Assembly: GCF_002243045.1 (NCBI RefSeq)
Contig: NZ_MBKP01000040.1
Span: 1-64,000 of the forward strand
DNA length: 64,000 nt
Direction: 5' to 3'
DNA from: Methanolobus psychrotolerans
Lineage (GTDB): Archaea; Halobacteriota; Methanosarcinia; Methanosarcinales; Methanosarcinaceae
In this document: piece by piece, positions 55,474 to 64,000 of the stretch
Position numbering within the stretch: the first letter of the stretch is position 1
Layout: every line of letters begins with the position of its first letter
Position numbers and translations under genes: made by a program
The notes under the pieces: model-generated
The model's input: only the letters and a program-made list of their open reading frames with translations
Told to the model about the DNA's origin: nothing
The model's database searches: none

Positions 55474-55947
55474 GTGAATGTTATAACAAAATTATTATAT
55501 TTACTTCTTATTCTCAGCTTGCTCACAGCTGCCCTTTCAGTATCCGGATGTACTGAATTGGACGAGAGAACAGAAGAAGGTGAGTCTCACATAATCCTTC
55601 TTAATAATATCATTGACGCAAAATGGCAATGGTCTGAGTCAGTTGAAACAGAACCCTCTGGCCAGTTATTTGTTCCGGAGCCGGAAAAGTATACGATTAC
55701 CTTTTCAGCAGACGGAACGTATCTTATCAGGGCAGACTGTAACAGTGGAAGTGGAAGCTACGTTCTGGAAGAAGACCAAATGACATTGTCCCCAGGTCCG
55801 ATGACATTAGTATATTGTGGCTCTGAATCACTGGATTATAAATACATAGCTTTTCTGGGCAATGTCACATCAATATCAATAGAAAACGATCAGCTTGTAC
55901 TTTATGTAGGTGAAAGCGGCGATAAAATGATTTTTATCAGAGGATAG
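55474..55947 (+). CDS. META-domain-like lipoprotein
   Basis: The 157-residue protein starts at a GTG after AGAGGCGAAA. Its signal ends in the lipobox VSGC. The body has the META/HslJ pattern: IDAKWQWSE, YTITFSADGTYLIRADCNSGSGSYVLEEDQMTLSPGP. Such domains bind small molecules or act in stress tolerance. Cysteines near NSG and VYCGSE may form a disulfide. It probably sits outside the membrane. Confidence 0.8.
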   Translation: MNVITKLLYLLLILSLLTAALSVSGCTELDERTEEGESHIILLNNIIDAKWQWSESVETEPSGQLFVPEPEKYTITFSADGTYLIRADCNSGSGSYVLEEDQMTLSPGPMTLVYCGSESLDYKYIAFLGNVTSISIENDQLVLYVGESGDKMIFIRG

Positions 55948-55976
55948 TAAAGTCAGGACCTGCAAGGGGTAAACCA

Positions 55977-56759
55977 ATGAAAGAAGAAGATTTTCTCAAT
56001 TTCAATGAATGGTTCTACCATTATGTCAGGTCTTTTTATTCAGATGATGCCTTTATTCAGCAGAATGTCATACTCAAGGAAGAGCATAGTATCAGGGTAT
56101 GTGATAATGTCTCCCTGATCGCAAGGTCTGAGAATCTGGATGCTGAAGACTATAATCTTGCAAGAACGATTGCTCTTTTCCACGATATCGGCCGGTTCGA
56201 ACAGATTCTTAAATACAGGACTTTCAAGGATTCTGAATCTGAAAACCATGCCCTTCTGGGAATGGAGATATTGAAGGCAGCAGGAATTCTTTCAGATCTG
56301 CCTTCGGAAGAGCAGGAAATCATCCTTACAGCCATCATGAATCATAACATTCAAAGAATACCAGATGGTCTTGATCAAAGAACACTCCTTCATTCCAGAC
56401 TTATCAGGGATGCGGATAAACTGGATATATATCAAGTCCTGACCGATTACTATGAAATAAAAAAAACATCCCCAAATCCTGCTATCGATATGGGGTTATC
56501 TGACATTTCGGAATATTCCCCAGACTTGATAAAGGATATCTTCGCTAACAAAGTATTAAGTGTTAAAAATATCAGAACATGCAATGATATGAAACTCACC
56601 CGTCTTGCATGGTTGTTCGATCTGAACTTCATCGAAACTTTCAGGCTTGTCAGGGAAAGAGGTTACATTGATAAAGTGATCAATAGTCTTCCGCATAACC
56701 GTGAAATAGACGGCCTGCATACTTATCTGAAAAAGTACATGGATTCAATTCTAGAATAA
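55977..56759 (+). CDS. HD-domain phosphohydrolase-like protein
   Basis: The 260-residue protein has the HD motif FHDIGRFEQ at 68-76, a following His in MNHNIQRIP and an Asp in RDADKLDIYQVLTDYY. These are the metal ligands of HD hydrolases. The substrate may be a nucleotide or cyclic nucleotide, but no output domain narrows this. The ATG at 55977 lies 29 bases after the lipoprotein stop, so the two may be cotranscribed. Confidence 0.88.
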   Translation: MKEEDFLNFNEWFYHYVRSFYSDDAFIQQNVILKEEHSIRVCDNVSLIARSENLDAEDYNLARTIALFHDIGRFEQILKYRTFKDSESENHALLGMEILKAAGILSDLPSEEQEIILTAIMNHNIQRIPDGLDQRTLLHSRLIRDADKLDIYQVLTDYYEIKKTSPNPAIDMGLSDISEYSPDLIKDIFANKVLSVKNIRTCNDMKLTRLAWLFDLNFIETFRLVRERGYIDKVINSLPHNREIDGLHTYLKKYMDSILE

Positions 56760-56777
56760 GGATATCATACGATTCCA

Positions 56778-57746
56778 TCACACCAGCACCACTAGCTTAT
56801 CTCCCTTTTCAAGTACTATGTCTATGGCAGGATTTACTATGTTTTCCCTGTTCCTATAGATTGCAAGCAGGGTCATGCCATCCTTTGCCTTAAGGTCAAC
56901 TATTATATCACCAACTGTTTTTCCCAGGAGTTTTTCTGTGATATTCATTTCCACAAAATCATGTCCTACAAGAGAAGTTGTGACATCTGATATGAGATTA
57001 ACAACAGAAGGCTCAAAGACTGCTGATGCAAGTAAGCGCCCGGTGAAGGTATCAGTATTAATGATATGGTTAGCTCCAAGTGATTTCAGGGTTCCGTACC
57101 TTTCTTCTGAAGTGATGGTTGCAATTATCTCAGCCGTTGGGTTAAGTTCTCTTGCAAGGGCCGTGGCGAGTATATTGGTACTGTCGTTTCCCGTTTCAAC
57201 AATAATATGTTTTGCTGCAGCTATGTTGGCCTTGATCAGAAAAACCTTTTCTATCGGACTTCCCCTGATGAAATGCACCTTGTCTGGGAATGGATTCAGG
57301 TTATATATCTCAGAGACAAGACAAATTTCCTGGAAATCAGCTATTTCCTGTACAGCAGCCGTTATAATTTCATTCGAACTTCCAAGTATGACAACATGAT
57401 CCTTTTGGTTAGATTTATTCAACCCTCTCACCTTCTTCTGATGCATCTCATATATCGACACGGCAACAATAGGAAGCATAAGCACACCTATACCCATGGT
57501 GGGGATGTACAGGAGCCTTGCCAGTGGTGAACTTGGAGACACATCTCCAAAACCTACTGTAGTTAGCGTAGCAGCAGTAGCATATATCGAATCGATCAGG
57601 CTTTTTCCGTCCAGAAGATAAAGAATAAGTACTTGTATAGTTGCACTGACTATAAAAAAAAGCAGGATCCTTTTTTCACTACCTTTCACAGACTCTATAA
57701 ATCTCATGATAGAGTCTTCCATTTTTTCCAGAGGCCAGAGCACCAT
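56778..57746 (-). CDS. Two-helix potassium channel with RCK domain
   Basis: The 322-residue protein has two membrane helices and the selectivity filter TVGFGD at 63-68. A TrkA-N Rossmann domain follows (DHVVILGSSNEIITAAVQEI) and then a TrkA-C domain (GKTVGDIIVDLKAKDGMTLLAIYR). This is the MthK-like layout, where RCK domains gate the pore. The glycine motif GxGxxG is degenerate (GSSNEI), so the usual NAD(H) binding may be altered. It is complete. Confidence 0.92.
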   Translation of the reverse strand: MVLWPLEKMEDSIMRFIESVKGSEKRILLFFIVSATIQVLILYLLDGKSLIDSIYATAATLTTVGFGDVSPSSPLARLLYIPTMGIGVLMLPIVAVSIYEMHQKKVRGLNKSNQKDHVVILGSSNEIITAAVQEIADFQEICLVSEIYNLNPFPDKVHFIRGSPIEKVFLIKANIAAAKHIIVETGNDSTNILATALARELNPTAEIIATITSEERYGTLKSLGANHIINTDTFTGRLLASAVFEPSVVNLISDVTTSLVGHDFVEMNITEKLLGKTVGDIIVDLKAKDGMTLLAIYRNRENIVNPAIDIVLEKGDKLVVLV

Positions 57747-58002
57747 ATCGATCTACTATTACTATTATTATAAGTTAATTAATATAAGAATGCAGTTATA
57801 TGTTGAACATTTACGTATATAAATTTATCATTTTAGTCCTGCTCTAAAAAACTGTATAAGTAGGGACTTGTCTATTTCATGATTAGTTGTGTAGACTCTT
57901 TAGAATCTGATTTTTGAAATAGTGTCCACATACATCATCATAATGATGCTCATTATATATTAAAGAATAGATATATTTATATAGTTGGAAAATATACTAC
58001 AG

Positions 58003-58282
58003 ATTGCAGTCACAAAGGCTGATGATTCAGAGTGATTGTATGACCATTCGGTGGTACGATATGGACTTGATTGAAATAACTGAAGCTAAAAACGGATAAA
58101 AACATGAACGCTAACAAACCTGTTCCACATTACTCCCACACACACATCAGGTTTGTTACGTTCAGGCTTTAGTCATCACGATTATTGGAGTATGAGCGAA
58201 AGGGGAATTTGTTCCTTTGGGAACCAGGTTATTGTCGCTAGAATGGAAAGTGACCCATTTACTTTCCATCTTTTTGTTTTTT
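58003..58282 (+). ncRNA. Candidate structured, terminated small RNA
   Basis: A TATA-like TATATTTATATAG at 57971-57983 implies a start near 58003 on the plus strand. A perfect hairpin plus T-tract ends it at 58282. Inside lie an 11-base inverted repeat (TAACAAACCTG at 58112-58122 and its complement at 58148-58158) and a foldable AGCGA...TCGCT segment (58194-58240). Both neighbouring genes are on the minus strand, so nothing else explains the terminator. Two tiny frames (58040-58099 and 58104-58172) occur and could be leader peptides. Confidence 0.35.
58243..58282 (+). terminator. Hairpin terminator on the plus strand
   Basis: ATGGAAAGT (58243-58251) pairs with ACTTTCCAT (58261-58269) and is followed by CTTTTTGTTTTTT. 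There is no T-run on the other strand. Confidence 0.7.
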
Positions 58283-58323
58283 AGAATTGTAATCACTTTT
58301 AGTGTAAGGTTAGAAAATCCTTT

Positions 58324-59094
58324 TTAAAACAATGAACCCAGAACTACTAATATCATCAGGCTGGTGGTGAGGTTTGCAAGAAATGCAGCTTCAAGTCCTT
58401 TTTTCCAGTAAAGCCATCCAAATACTGTCCCGGCAATTACATTCAATATGACAATACCCCATATCTGCAGTTGTCCTACATCCATTGTCGAGGGTGATAT
58501 CAGATATACCGATCCATAGATCAGGCTCACTAGCAATATTGAAAGCCAGATACCTGTATTTGTGGGACGGTTCTCTGAAGTCTTTCTTATTTTCCAGGAT
58601 ATCCAGACAAAAAGAGTCATCAGGAAATATCTCAATAAAATCTCTTCCACCGCAGCTGCATAGAATGAGTAAAGAAAACGTTGCCATAAAGGCGGGGTCA
58701 GTAAAAGAGAGATAAAAGGTTCAGTTGACATTGAAAATACAAGCCAGCTAAGAATAAAAATGATAGCACCTGTAAGAGCACCAAGGAAAATGGACAATTT
58801 TACGGAGGGAAAAAAACTTTTATCCAGGCCCTTACCTTCGGAGAGTGATCCAAGAAACGGTGCTCCCAATCCAACTTTCTTGCCAAGATAAAGCCCTATG
58901 AATATAAACAACAAAAAAAGTATTGTTGAACGGGCAAACTGGACGGCCAGGACATTGGGCAACGAACCTCCAAGATCATATATCATATCTGTAGATACCG
59001 ATATAGAATATGGCAGGGCTAAAAGCAGCGAGAACTCTGCCACCATGAACAATAACCAGTAAACGTTCCAGTCCACAAGATCCCTGAGTTTCAT
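58324..59094 (-). CDS. CPBP-like intramembrane protein with missing catalytic histidines
   Basis: The 256-residue protein has about eight helices and the CPBP motif 1, EEILLRYFLMT, with Glu150, Glu151 and Arg155. The second motif, normally with a His four residues after Phe, reads LIYGSVYL. The third, normally ending in His, reads AAFLANLTT with Asn241. Active CPBP proteases (Rce1-like) need those histidines. It is thus probably a non-proteolytic relative. The ATG at 59094 is accepted; it lies 33 bases before the RuBisCO stop. Confidence 0.75.
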   Translation of the reverse strand: MKLRDLVDWNVYWLLFMVAEFSLLLALPYSISVSTDMIYDLGGSLPNVLAVQFARSTILFLLFIFIGLYLGKKVGLGAPFLGSLSEGKGLDKSFFPSVKLSIFLGALTGAIIFILSWLVFSMSTEPFISLLLTPPLWQRFLYSFYAAAVEEILLRYFLMTLFVWISWKIRKTSENRPTNTGIWLSILLVSLIYGSVYLISPSTMDVGQLQIWGIVILNVIAGTVFGWLYWKKGLEAAFLANLTTSLMILVVLGSLF

Positions 59095-59127
59095 ACCATC
59101 ACCCTAATTGACAAGTACTAAAATTGA

Positions 59128-60567
59128 TCACATTGCATCTTTCGATGCTTTTGTGAAATACTCGATTGCCTGTGCCAGCTCCTTATGATCTTTGGCATAC
59201 TCTGCAATGTCAGTATTCTTAAGATAGGCGTCGCATGCTTGTACAAGGGCTTTGGCACCTGCATGGGTTCCACCGGGATGAGCATGTACACCAGAACCCA
59301 TAGTTGTTATGAAATCCACGTTCTCCATTACATCAATAAAGGTTTTCAATCTTACAGGATTCAGTCCTCCGGACACGATGGGACAGCATTTCTTCATGCC
59401 TCTCCAGCTATCATCCTCAAGAATAACATGATGTGCCAGATCCTCGTTCACAAGACCGATGGCATCCTTATCATTCTCCGGGATCTTTGTCCAGCTTTGC
59501 TTAAAGAAATGACCGTTTGAACTCAGATACTGGATGCCGTGTGCAGCAACAACATCCTCTTCAGGTGTTCCCTTCATTTTACCAACACCAGCAGTGCCTG
59601 TATGTATTCCTGAAGCACCGGCAAGCCTTGCAAACTTGGACAGGACAAGTACTGAGAATCCCAGCGGGTTCTCCGGTCTTGTGAAAGCCCCGTGAGCTGC
59701 CCTATGGAAGTGGATGAACACTCCCGGATATCTTCTCCTGAGCGTCTGCACAGCCATCCAGCCGGCAGTTATCCCATCAATGAGAAATGCGTAGCTTCCG
59801 GGTTCAAAGCCTGCATTGACGATCATTTCACATCTTTCGATCATGGTGTCAAAATCTGCGGCTGACACATTGAACGAGTGAACCTTTTTCTGTCCGGTTT
59901 CCCTGACAGCTTTGTCCATAGCTTCCTTTACATGCTTTACCATCTTGTCATATGGACAGAAATCCTGGTTTGCCTGTGGCTCATCATTCTTGACAAAATC
60001 CCCGCCACCTCTCCAGAAGTCATAACAGACCTCGGCATACTCAGCTGAAGTAAGTCCCATCTTTGGCTTCACGATGGTTCCCAGGATTGGCCTTTCATAT
60101 ACGTTCAGGTATTTTCTCATGTCATCCACAGTATAGCTCGGACCGTCATACTGTTCAAGCATTGATGGAGGAAACCAGACATCCAGAAGCTTTAAAGCAG
60201 CCACTTCTTTCATCCCAAGGATGTTACCCACAATATAGGTAAGGATATTCTGGACATTACCCCCTCTGTCAAAAAGCCTCCATGGATAGGCTATCCAGAC
60301 AAGTTCCCTCTCCAGATCAAGCTGGTAGACCAGCGCATTCATTGTCCTGGAAAAAGGAGTTTCTGTGGTTACTTTGAAATTAGTTCCCGTGGAAGATTCA
60401 GCAGCAACTTCAGCAGCCGCCTGTAGCATGTTGAATTTCCCGCCTGGTACAAGGTGAAATACCCCAAGGAGATATTCACCGTTTGTCGGGTCTGGTAATT
60501 CCAGATCCACATATGATTCCTGCTTGGAGTTGAGCGATTTGACCAGATCTTTGTGAATAGAACTCAT
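59128..60567 (-). CDS. rbcL: RuBisCO large subunit, Methanococcoides-type (form II/III)
   Basis: The 479-residue protein has TIVKPK at 164-169, GGDFVKNDE at 188-196 with the carbamylated Lys193, GIHTGTAG at 320-327 and VSGGLNPV near 398-405. In archaea the enzyme carboxylates ribulose bisphosphate made from AMP. Residues about 350-390 form an extra segment (SSNGHFFKQSWTKIPEN onward) absent from compact form III enzymes. It matches the assembly insertion known in the Methanococcoides burtonii enzyme. I chose the ATG at 60567; a TTG at 60588 would add seven residues. No AMP phosphorylase or isomerase gene is in the window. Confidence 0.95.
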   Translation of the reverse strand: MSSIHKDLVKSLNSKQESYVDLELPDPTNGEYLLGVFHLVPGGKFNMLQAAAEVAAESSTGTNFKVTTETPFSRTMNALVYQLDLERELVWIAYPWRLFDRGGNVQNILTYIVGNILGMKEVAALKLLDVWFPPSMLEQYDGPSYTVDDMRKYLNVYERPILGTIVKPKMGLTSAEYAEVCYDFWRGGGDFVKNDEPQANQDFCPYDKMVKHVKEAMDKAVRETGQKKVHSFNVSAADFDTMIERCEMIVNAGFEPGSYAFLIDGITAGWMAVQTLRRRYPGVFIHFHRAAHGAFTRPENPLGFSVLVLSKFARLAGASGIHTGTAGVGKMKGTPEEDVVAAHGIQYLSSNGHFFKQSWTKIPENDKDAIGLVNEDLAHHVILEDDSWRGMKKCCPIVSGGLNPVRLKTFIDVMENVDFITTMGSGVHAHPGGTHAGAKALVQACDAYLKNTDIAEYAKDHKELAQAIEYFTKASKDAM

Positions 60568-60683
60568 GTAATGAAAGACAGTCTGCAATCTATTTTAGTT
60601 TTTGCAGGCTGAATGAATCTCAATGAATCATAAAGTATGAACATGTAAAAATAAAGTTCAGAAAAAAAGCAAATTGTAAAGTG

Positions 60684-60890
60684 TCATGCATCCTTGTTTC
60701 GTGTTCGGTCCTCTGAAGGAGAGATATTGTCATTTGGTTCGCCGGGTCCGATGTCCCCGTTTCCAGGTTGTGTCTCATCTGCACTATGGTCATTGTAGTT
60801 TTCATCACCCATTGCATTAGCCACAGCATTGCCGGATAACATAGCAATAGCTAACATTATGATCAACGATATCAGTATCAGCTTTTTCAT
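60684..60890 (-). CDS. Small exported protein with signal peptide
   Basis: The 68-residue protein starts with a classic signal (MKKLILISLIIMLAIAMLSG) cut after ANA. A hydrophilic, Asp/Asn/Pro-rich mature part of about 40 residues follows, with GPGEPNDN. AAGAGGT precedes the ATG at 60890 at good spacing. No family is recognised. Confidence 0.6.
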   Translation of the reverse strand: MKKLILISLIIMLAIAMLSGNAVANAMGDENYNDHSADETQPGNGDIGPGEPNDNISPSEDRTRNKDA

Positions 60891-61068
60891 TGTAAACCTC
60901 TTGTTTTATGTTTTGCACTATCAGTTTATATCACTTTTGATTAGAAAACAGATTTTTAAAATGACTGTCAAAATAAATTGAAAAATGTAATGCACCTCCT
61001 TTAGATAAGAATATAAAGAGATACAAAGCAATATAGAATATTTAATTAACAAAATAGGGGTGTGGAAT

Positions 61069-61806
61069 ATGTCACAAGAAAATTTGAACAATAAATTATA
61101 CTATATTGTCTTTGCCCTGTCAATAGCACTGGTATTAATGATAGCCGTATTATATGCCAGTTCACAGAGTGCACCGGGTACAGAAAATACCTTGTATATG
61201 AGTGGATATGCGGAAACAAAAGTAGTTCCTGACACTGCAACGTTGAGTATAGGTGTTATAGTCCAGTCTGCAACTGCAAAGGAAGCATCCGATGAGAATG
61301 CGATCCTGATGAGTGCTGTCATTAAAGAACTCAAAGCTATTGGATTGCAGGATAAGAATATACAGACCTCATATATATCTGTGTACCCGGTATACAATTA
61401 CGACGGGAAACAAACCATAGAAGGCTACTCTGCGTCCAATAGCGTACAGGTCACAACTATGATGCTCGATAACCTGAGTGACATCATTGACAGGTCTGCA
61501 GCTGCCGGAGCAAACCAGATTGGTAGTGTTTCTTTTTCAGTATCTGATGAAATGCAAAAAGAGCTTCGTGATGAGCTTATCAATGAGGCAGTAGCAGATG
61601 CATCTTCAAAAGCCGATATGCTTGCTAACAGCCTGGGAGTTGAGATAATCGGTGTACAAAATACCGCTATGAGTGACAGTAGTAGCTCCAGAATATATTA
61701 TTCGATGCCCGAAGCAGCAATGGACGATAGTGGAGTTTCCACTCCTATCCAGCCAGGCGAATCTATTGTTTCAATGTCAGTACAGGTTACATATATCATT
61801 AACTGA
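61069..61806 (+). CDS. SIMPL domain protein
   Basis: The 245-residue protein has one N-terminal membrane helix (YIVFALSIALVLMIAVLYA) and the SIMPL (DUF541) domain: MSGYAETKVVPDTATLSIGV, QTSYISVYPVYNYDGKQ and INEAVADASSKADMLANSLG. It faces the exterior, and the domain forms oligomers in bacteria, with no known reaction. The ATG at 61069 is preferred over a GTG nine bases upstream. A Ser-rich stretch (SDSSSS) precedes the tail. Confidence 0.92.
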   Translation: MSQENLNNKLYYIVFALSIALVLMIAVLYASSQSAPGTENTLYMSGYAETKVVPDTATLSIGVIVQSATAKEASDENAILMSAVIKELKAIGLQDKNIQTSYISVYPVYNYDGKQTIEGYSASNSVQVTTMMLDNLSDIIDRSAAAGANQIGSVSFSVSDEMQKELRDELINEAVADASSKADMLANSLGVEIIGVQNTAMSDSSSSRIYYSMPEAAMDDSGVSTPIQPGESIVSMSVQVTYIIN

Positions 61807-62063
61807 GAATCGGAATTTATGCAAAATACCTGCGACAACCAATCAAGTTACAATTCCGAAAAGAATGAATTGGGTAATTAAGCCTTAATCATTCTAATTC
61901 CTTTTTCTTGATAAAGAAGCAGAACTACTGCCATATTATGCAGCATACTCCTTTTTTTAAATGTTCTTTCCGTTTAAATAACGAAGATAATGCCAGTAAG
62001 CAGTAATTTTATATATGATATTATAGTAAATTTTTTGTGTACGTGATAAACAAAAATTGTAGA

Positions 62064-64000
62064 ATGAAAAAAGTATTATTGCTTTTTGATAGTGCATCAA
62101 ATGATCCCGCTCTTTCTGAAAGAATTGGATCAAAAGGCTATTTAGTTTATGAAAGGTCTTTGAGTACTGAATGTCTGGAGGCTTTTATTCAAAATTACAG
62201 AATTGATATTATTTTACTTCATTTAAAGGAAAAAACAGTCACTATTCTCAAAAATAATGAAAATATCCTAAAAATCAAAAATATTCCTATTATTCTCATT
62301 ACTTCTCTCTCGATTGATCCGGACTTCTTGTTTCATGAAGATGTGTTGTTTTCAAATTGCCTTATAGAACCATTTTCTGATGATCAACTGCATGTTTCTA
62401 TCGAATTGAGTTGCCACAACCATACAAATAAAGAACTTCAGGTCAAATATGAAGTTGATCAGAAAACTGTGGAATATGCACAACGTTATAAAACAATTGC
62501 TGAGATGTCAACAGATGGTTTTTGGTACATTGACACAGAAGGCAGGATTCTGGAGGTAAACAGCAAGTACTGTGAAATGACAGGTTATTCGTACGATGAA
62601 TTGCTTGGCATGAGCATATGCGATCTGGAAGCAGATATGAACCAGAAGCAGATCATATATCAAATAGACAGAACAATGAAGGTTGGTAAAGACCTCTTTG
62701 AAACTCATCATCGTACAAAAAATGACAGAATACTTGAAATTGAAGTAAGTGCCATCTATTCCGACATGTTTATTCCAGGAATATTTTGCTTTATTAGGGA
62801 CATAAGCGACCGTAAAGAACTGGAACTGGCTCTTCAGGAAAGTGAGAGGGGTAAGTCTGTTCTTCTTTCTAATTTGCCTGGGATGGCCTATCGTTGTGAT
62901 TATGACCGCGACTGGACAATGCGGTTTGTATCTGAAGGTTGTTATAAATTAACTGGTTATATTCCTGAAGACCTTCTTAATAACAAAATTATTACTTTTA
63001 ATGATCTTATCGAGCCTGAATACAGAAACTACCTTTGGGAAAAATGGGAACAGACCCTTTCCAGAAAAGAAACATTCCAGGATGAATATACAATAACAAC
63101 TGCCTCAGGAGAAGTTAAATGGGTATGGGAGCAGGGAAAAGGAATCTATGATACAAAGGGAAATGCGGTAGCTCTTGAAGGTTTCATTACTGATGTAACT
63201 CCACGTAAGCTGATGGAAGATAAGCTCAGGGAGAGTGAATCACGTTATCGCAGCCTGTTTGAGAATAATCATTCAGTCATGCTTATAATCGATCCGGAGA
63301 ATGGAATTATAGTAGATGCTAACCCTGCAGCAGTTGGATATTATGGATGGACACTTGAGGAATTGCGGCTGAAGAATGTGGCAGATATCAATACATTATC
63401 TCAGTTTGAGATAAAGGAAGAGATGGAGCGTGCCAGAAAAGAACATCGTAATCATTTCTTTTTCAGACATCTTCTGGCTAATGGTTCGGTAAGGGATGTA
63501 GAAGTATTTAGTGGTCCTATACTACTTGAAGGACGGACATTACTCTACTCCATAGTTCATGATATTACAAAGCGTAAGCTTGCAGAGGAGGCTTTGATAG
63601 AAAGTGAAAAACTTTTCAGAACCACATTATATAGCATTGGAGACGGGGTCATTACCACTGATACTGCTGGAAACCTGAGACAAATGAACTTTGTGGCTGA
63701 GAAAATGACAGGATGGACAGAGGACGAGGCAAATGGAAAACCGCTGGAAGAGGTTTTTGATATTATTAATGAAGACACAAGGCTGCAAGTGGAAATACCT
63801 GTTCGCAGAGTGCTTAGAGAAGGGATGATCGTGGGTCTGGCAAATCATACATTGCTAATCTCCAGAGATGGTAAGGAGATACCAATAGCAGACAGTGGTT
63901 CACCTATTGTTAATGAAGATGGTAATATAACAGGTGTGGTGCTTGTGTTCCGTGACCAGAGTGATGAACGGAGGGCTCAGGACGCAATCGCTGAAAGTGA
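62064..64000 (+). CDS. Multi-PAS sensor with N-terminal pseudo-receiver, cut by the window end
   Basis: The frame is open from ATG 62064 (or GTG 62043) to the right edge. Residues 1-115 resemble a response-regulator receiver (MKKVLLLFDSASNDPAL), but the phospho-aspartate site reads IDIILLHLKE, so His replaces Asp. Four PAS domains follow: from 62500 (AEMSTDGFWYIDTEG), 62850 (LPGMAYRCDYDRDW, PAS_3-like with PAC), 63240 (SLFENNHSVMLIID) and 63600 (TLYSIGDGVITTDT). A histidine kinase or diguanylate-type output probably follows outside the window. Confidence 0.85.
   Translation, partial: MKKVLLLFDSASNDPALSERIGSKGYLVYERSLSTECLEAFIQNYRIDIILLHLKEKTVTILKNNENILKIKNIPIILITSLSIDPDFLFHEDVLFSNCLIEPFSDDQLHVSIELSCHNHTNKELQVKYEVDQKTVEYAQRYKTIAEMSTDGFWYIDTEGRILEVNSKYCEMTGYSYDELLGMSICDLEADMNQKQIIYQIDRTMKVGKDLFETHHRTKNDRILEIEVSAIYSDMFIPGIFCFIRDISDRKELELALQESERGKSVLLSNLPGMAYRCDYDRDWTMRFVSEGCYKLTGYIPEDLLNNKIITFNDLIEPEYRNYLWEKWEQTLSRKETFQDEYTITTASGEVKWVWEQGKGIYDTKGNAVALEGFITDVTPRKLMEDKLRESESRYRSLFENNHSVMLIIDPENGIIVDANPAAVGYYGWTLEELRLKNVADINTLSQFEIKEEMERARKEHRNHFFFRHLLANGSVRDVEVFSGPILLEGRTLLYSIVHDITKRKLAEEALIESEKLFRTTLYSIGDGVITTDTAGNLRQMNFVAEKMTGWTEDEANGKPLEEVFDIINEDTRLQVEIPVRRVLREGMIVGLANHTLLISRDGKEIPIADSGSPIVNEDGNITGVVLVFRDQSDERRAQDAIAES

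Noticed and set aside
58019-58082. C/D-box sRNA (CTGATGA near 58019 and CTGA near 58080)
   Set aside because: The base before UGAUGA is not a purine and internal C' and D' boxes are not convincing.
1-64000. CRISPR array
   Set aside because: No regularly spaced direct repeats of 24-40 bases were seen on reading the window.

Overview
The window comes from a methylotrophic methanogenic archaeon of the Methanosarcinaceae. Lineage markers are an MtaA/MtbA-type methylcobamide:coenzyme M methyltransferase homologue, a corrinoid-protein cap domain, a RimK-type glutamate ligase, a RuBisCO of the Methanosarcinaceae type, PGF-CTERM and PEF-CTERM surface proteins, Rsm22-like and U32 proteins, and many TATA-like promoter elements. 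A Methanolobus, Methanococcoides or Methanomethylovorans relative fits best. That genus-level guess is inference.

The most notable system is a three-gene cluster on the minus strand at 44456-46165. It holds an AbrB-fold regulator of the HgcC type, the membrane corrinoid protein HgcA with its Asn-Val-Trp-Cys cap-helix motif, and the dicluster ferredoxin HgcB. HgcA and HgcB together convert inorganic mercury to methylmercury. A palindrome lies between the TATA element and the start codon of hgcC, where a repressor could act. An MFS exporter is encoded just upstream on the same strand.

Layout. 1-5300 is a worn, repeat-rich stretch: a transposase tail fused to a FilR1-type regulator tail, a 212-bp element with inverted ends, a frameshifted IS1 transposase, and a duplicated small gene whose second copy carries a 162-bp MITE-like insertion. 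5300-14400 holds a YdjM-type membrane protein, an RNase III (uncommon in archaea), a complete type I restriction-modification operon (hsdRMS), an AT-rich membrane protein and tRNA-Leu(UAA). 14490-27600 is mostly housekeeping: an RNase Z-like hydrolase, TrkH, a DJ-1/PfpI protein, a chemoreceptor, a RimK-type ligase, an MtaA homologue, two lipoproteins, Maf, a multispanning membrane protein and a truncated corrinoid protein. 27700-35300 carries an Rsm22-type methyltransferase, a U32 protein, small lineage-specific genes and a collapsed FGE/sulfatase-modifying pseudogene.

35500-43600 holds a CPA2 antiporter, a radical-SAM/hydrolase cluster, membrane proteins and a dienelactone-hydrolase lipoprotein. 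After the hgc cluster come a pentapeptide-repeat protein, a secreted/membrane protein pair, a P-type ATPase pseudogene broken by a 10-bp tandem duplication, an orphan Cache-HAMP receptor with a 55-residue partner, and a PNPOx gene joined to a decayed pyruvate-phosphate dikinase gene. The right end has a PEF-CTERM protein, a K+ channel, a candidate terminated small RNA, a CPBP-like protein lacking the usual histidines, an M. burtonii-type RuBisCO with its extra assembly segment, a SIMPL protein and a PAS-rich sensor cut by the window end.

Much of the window is interrupted by gene remnants (at least eight). This points to ongoing decay and rearrangement by insertion sequences and slippage. All functional calls are from reading the translations; no database search was run.
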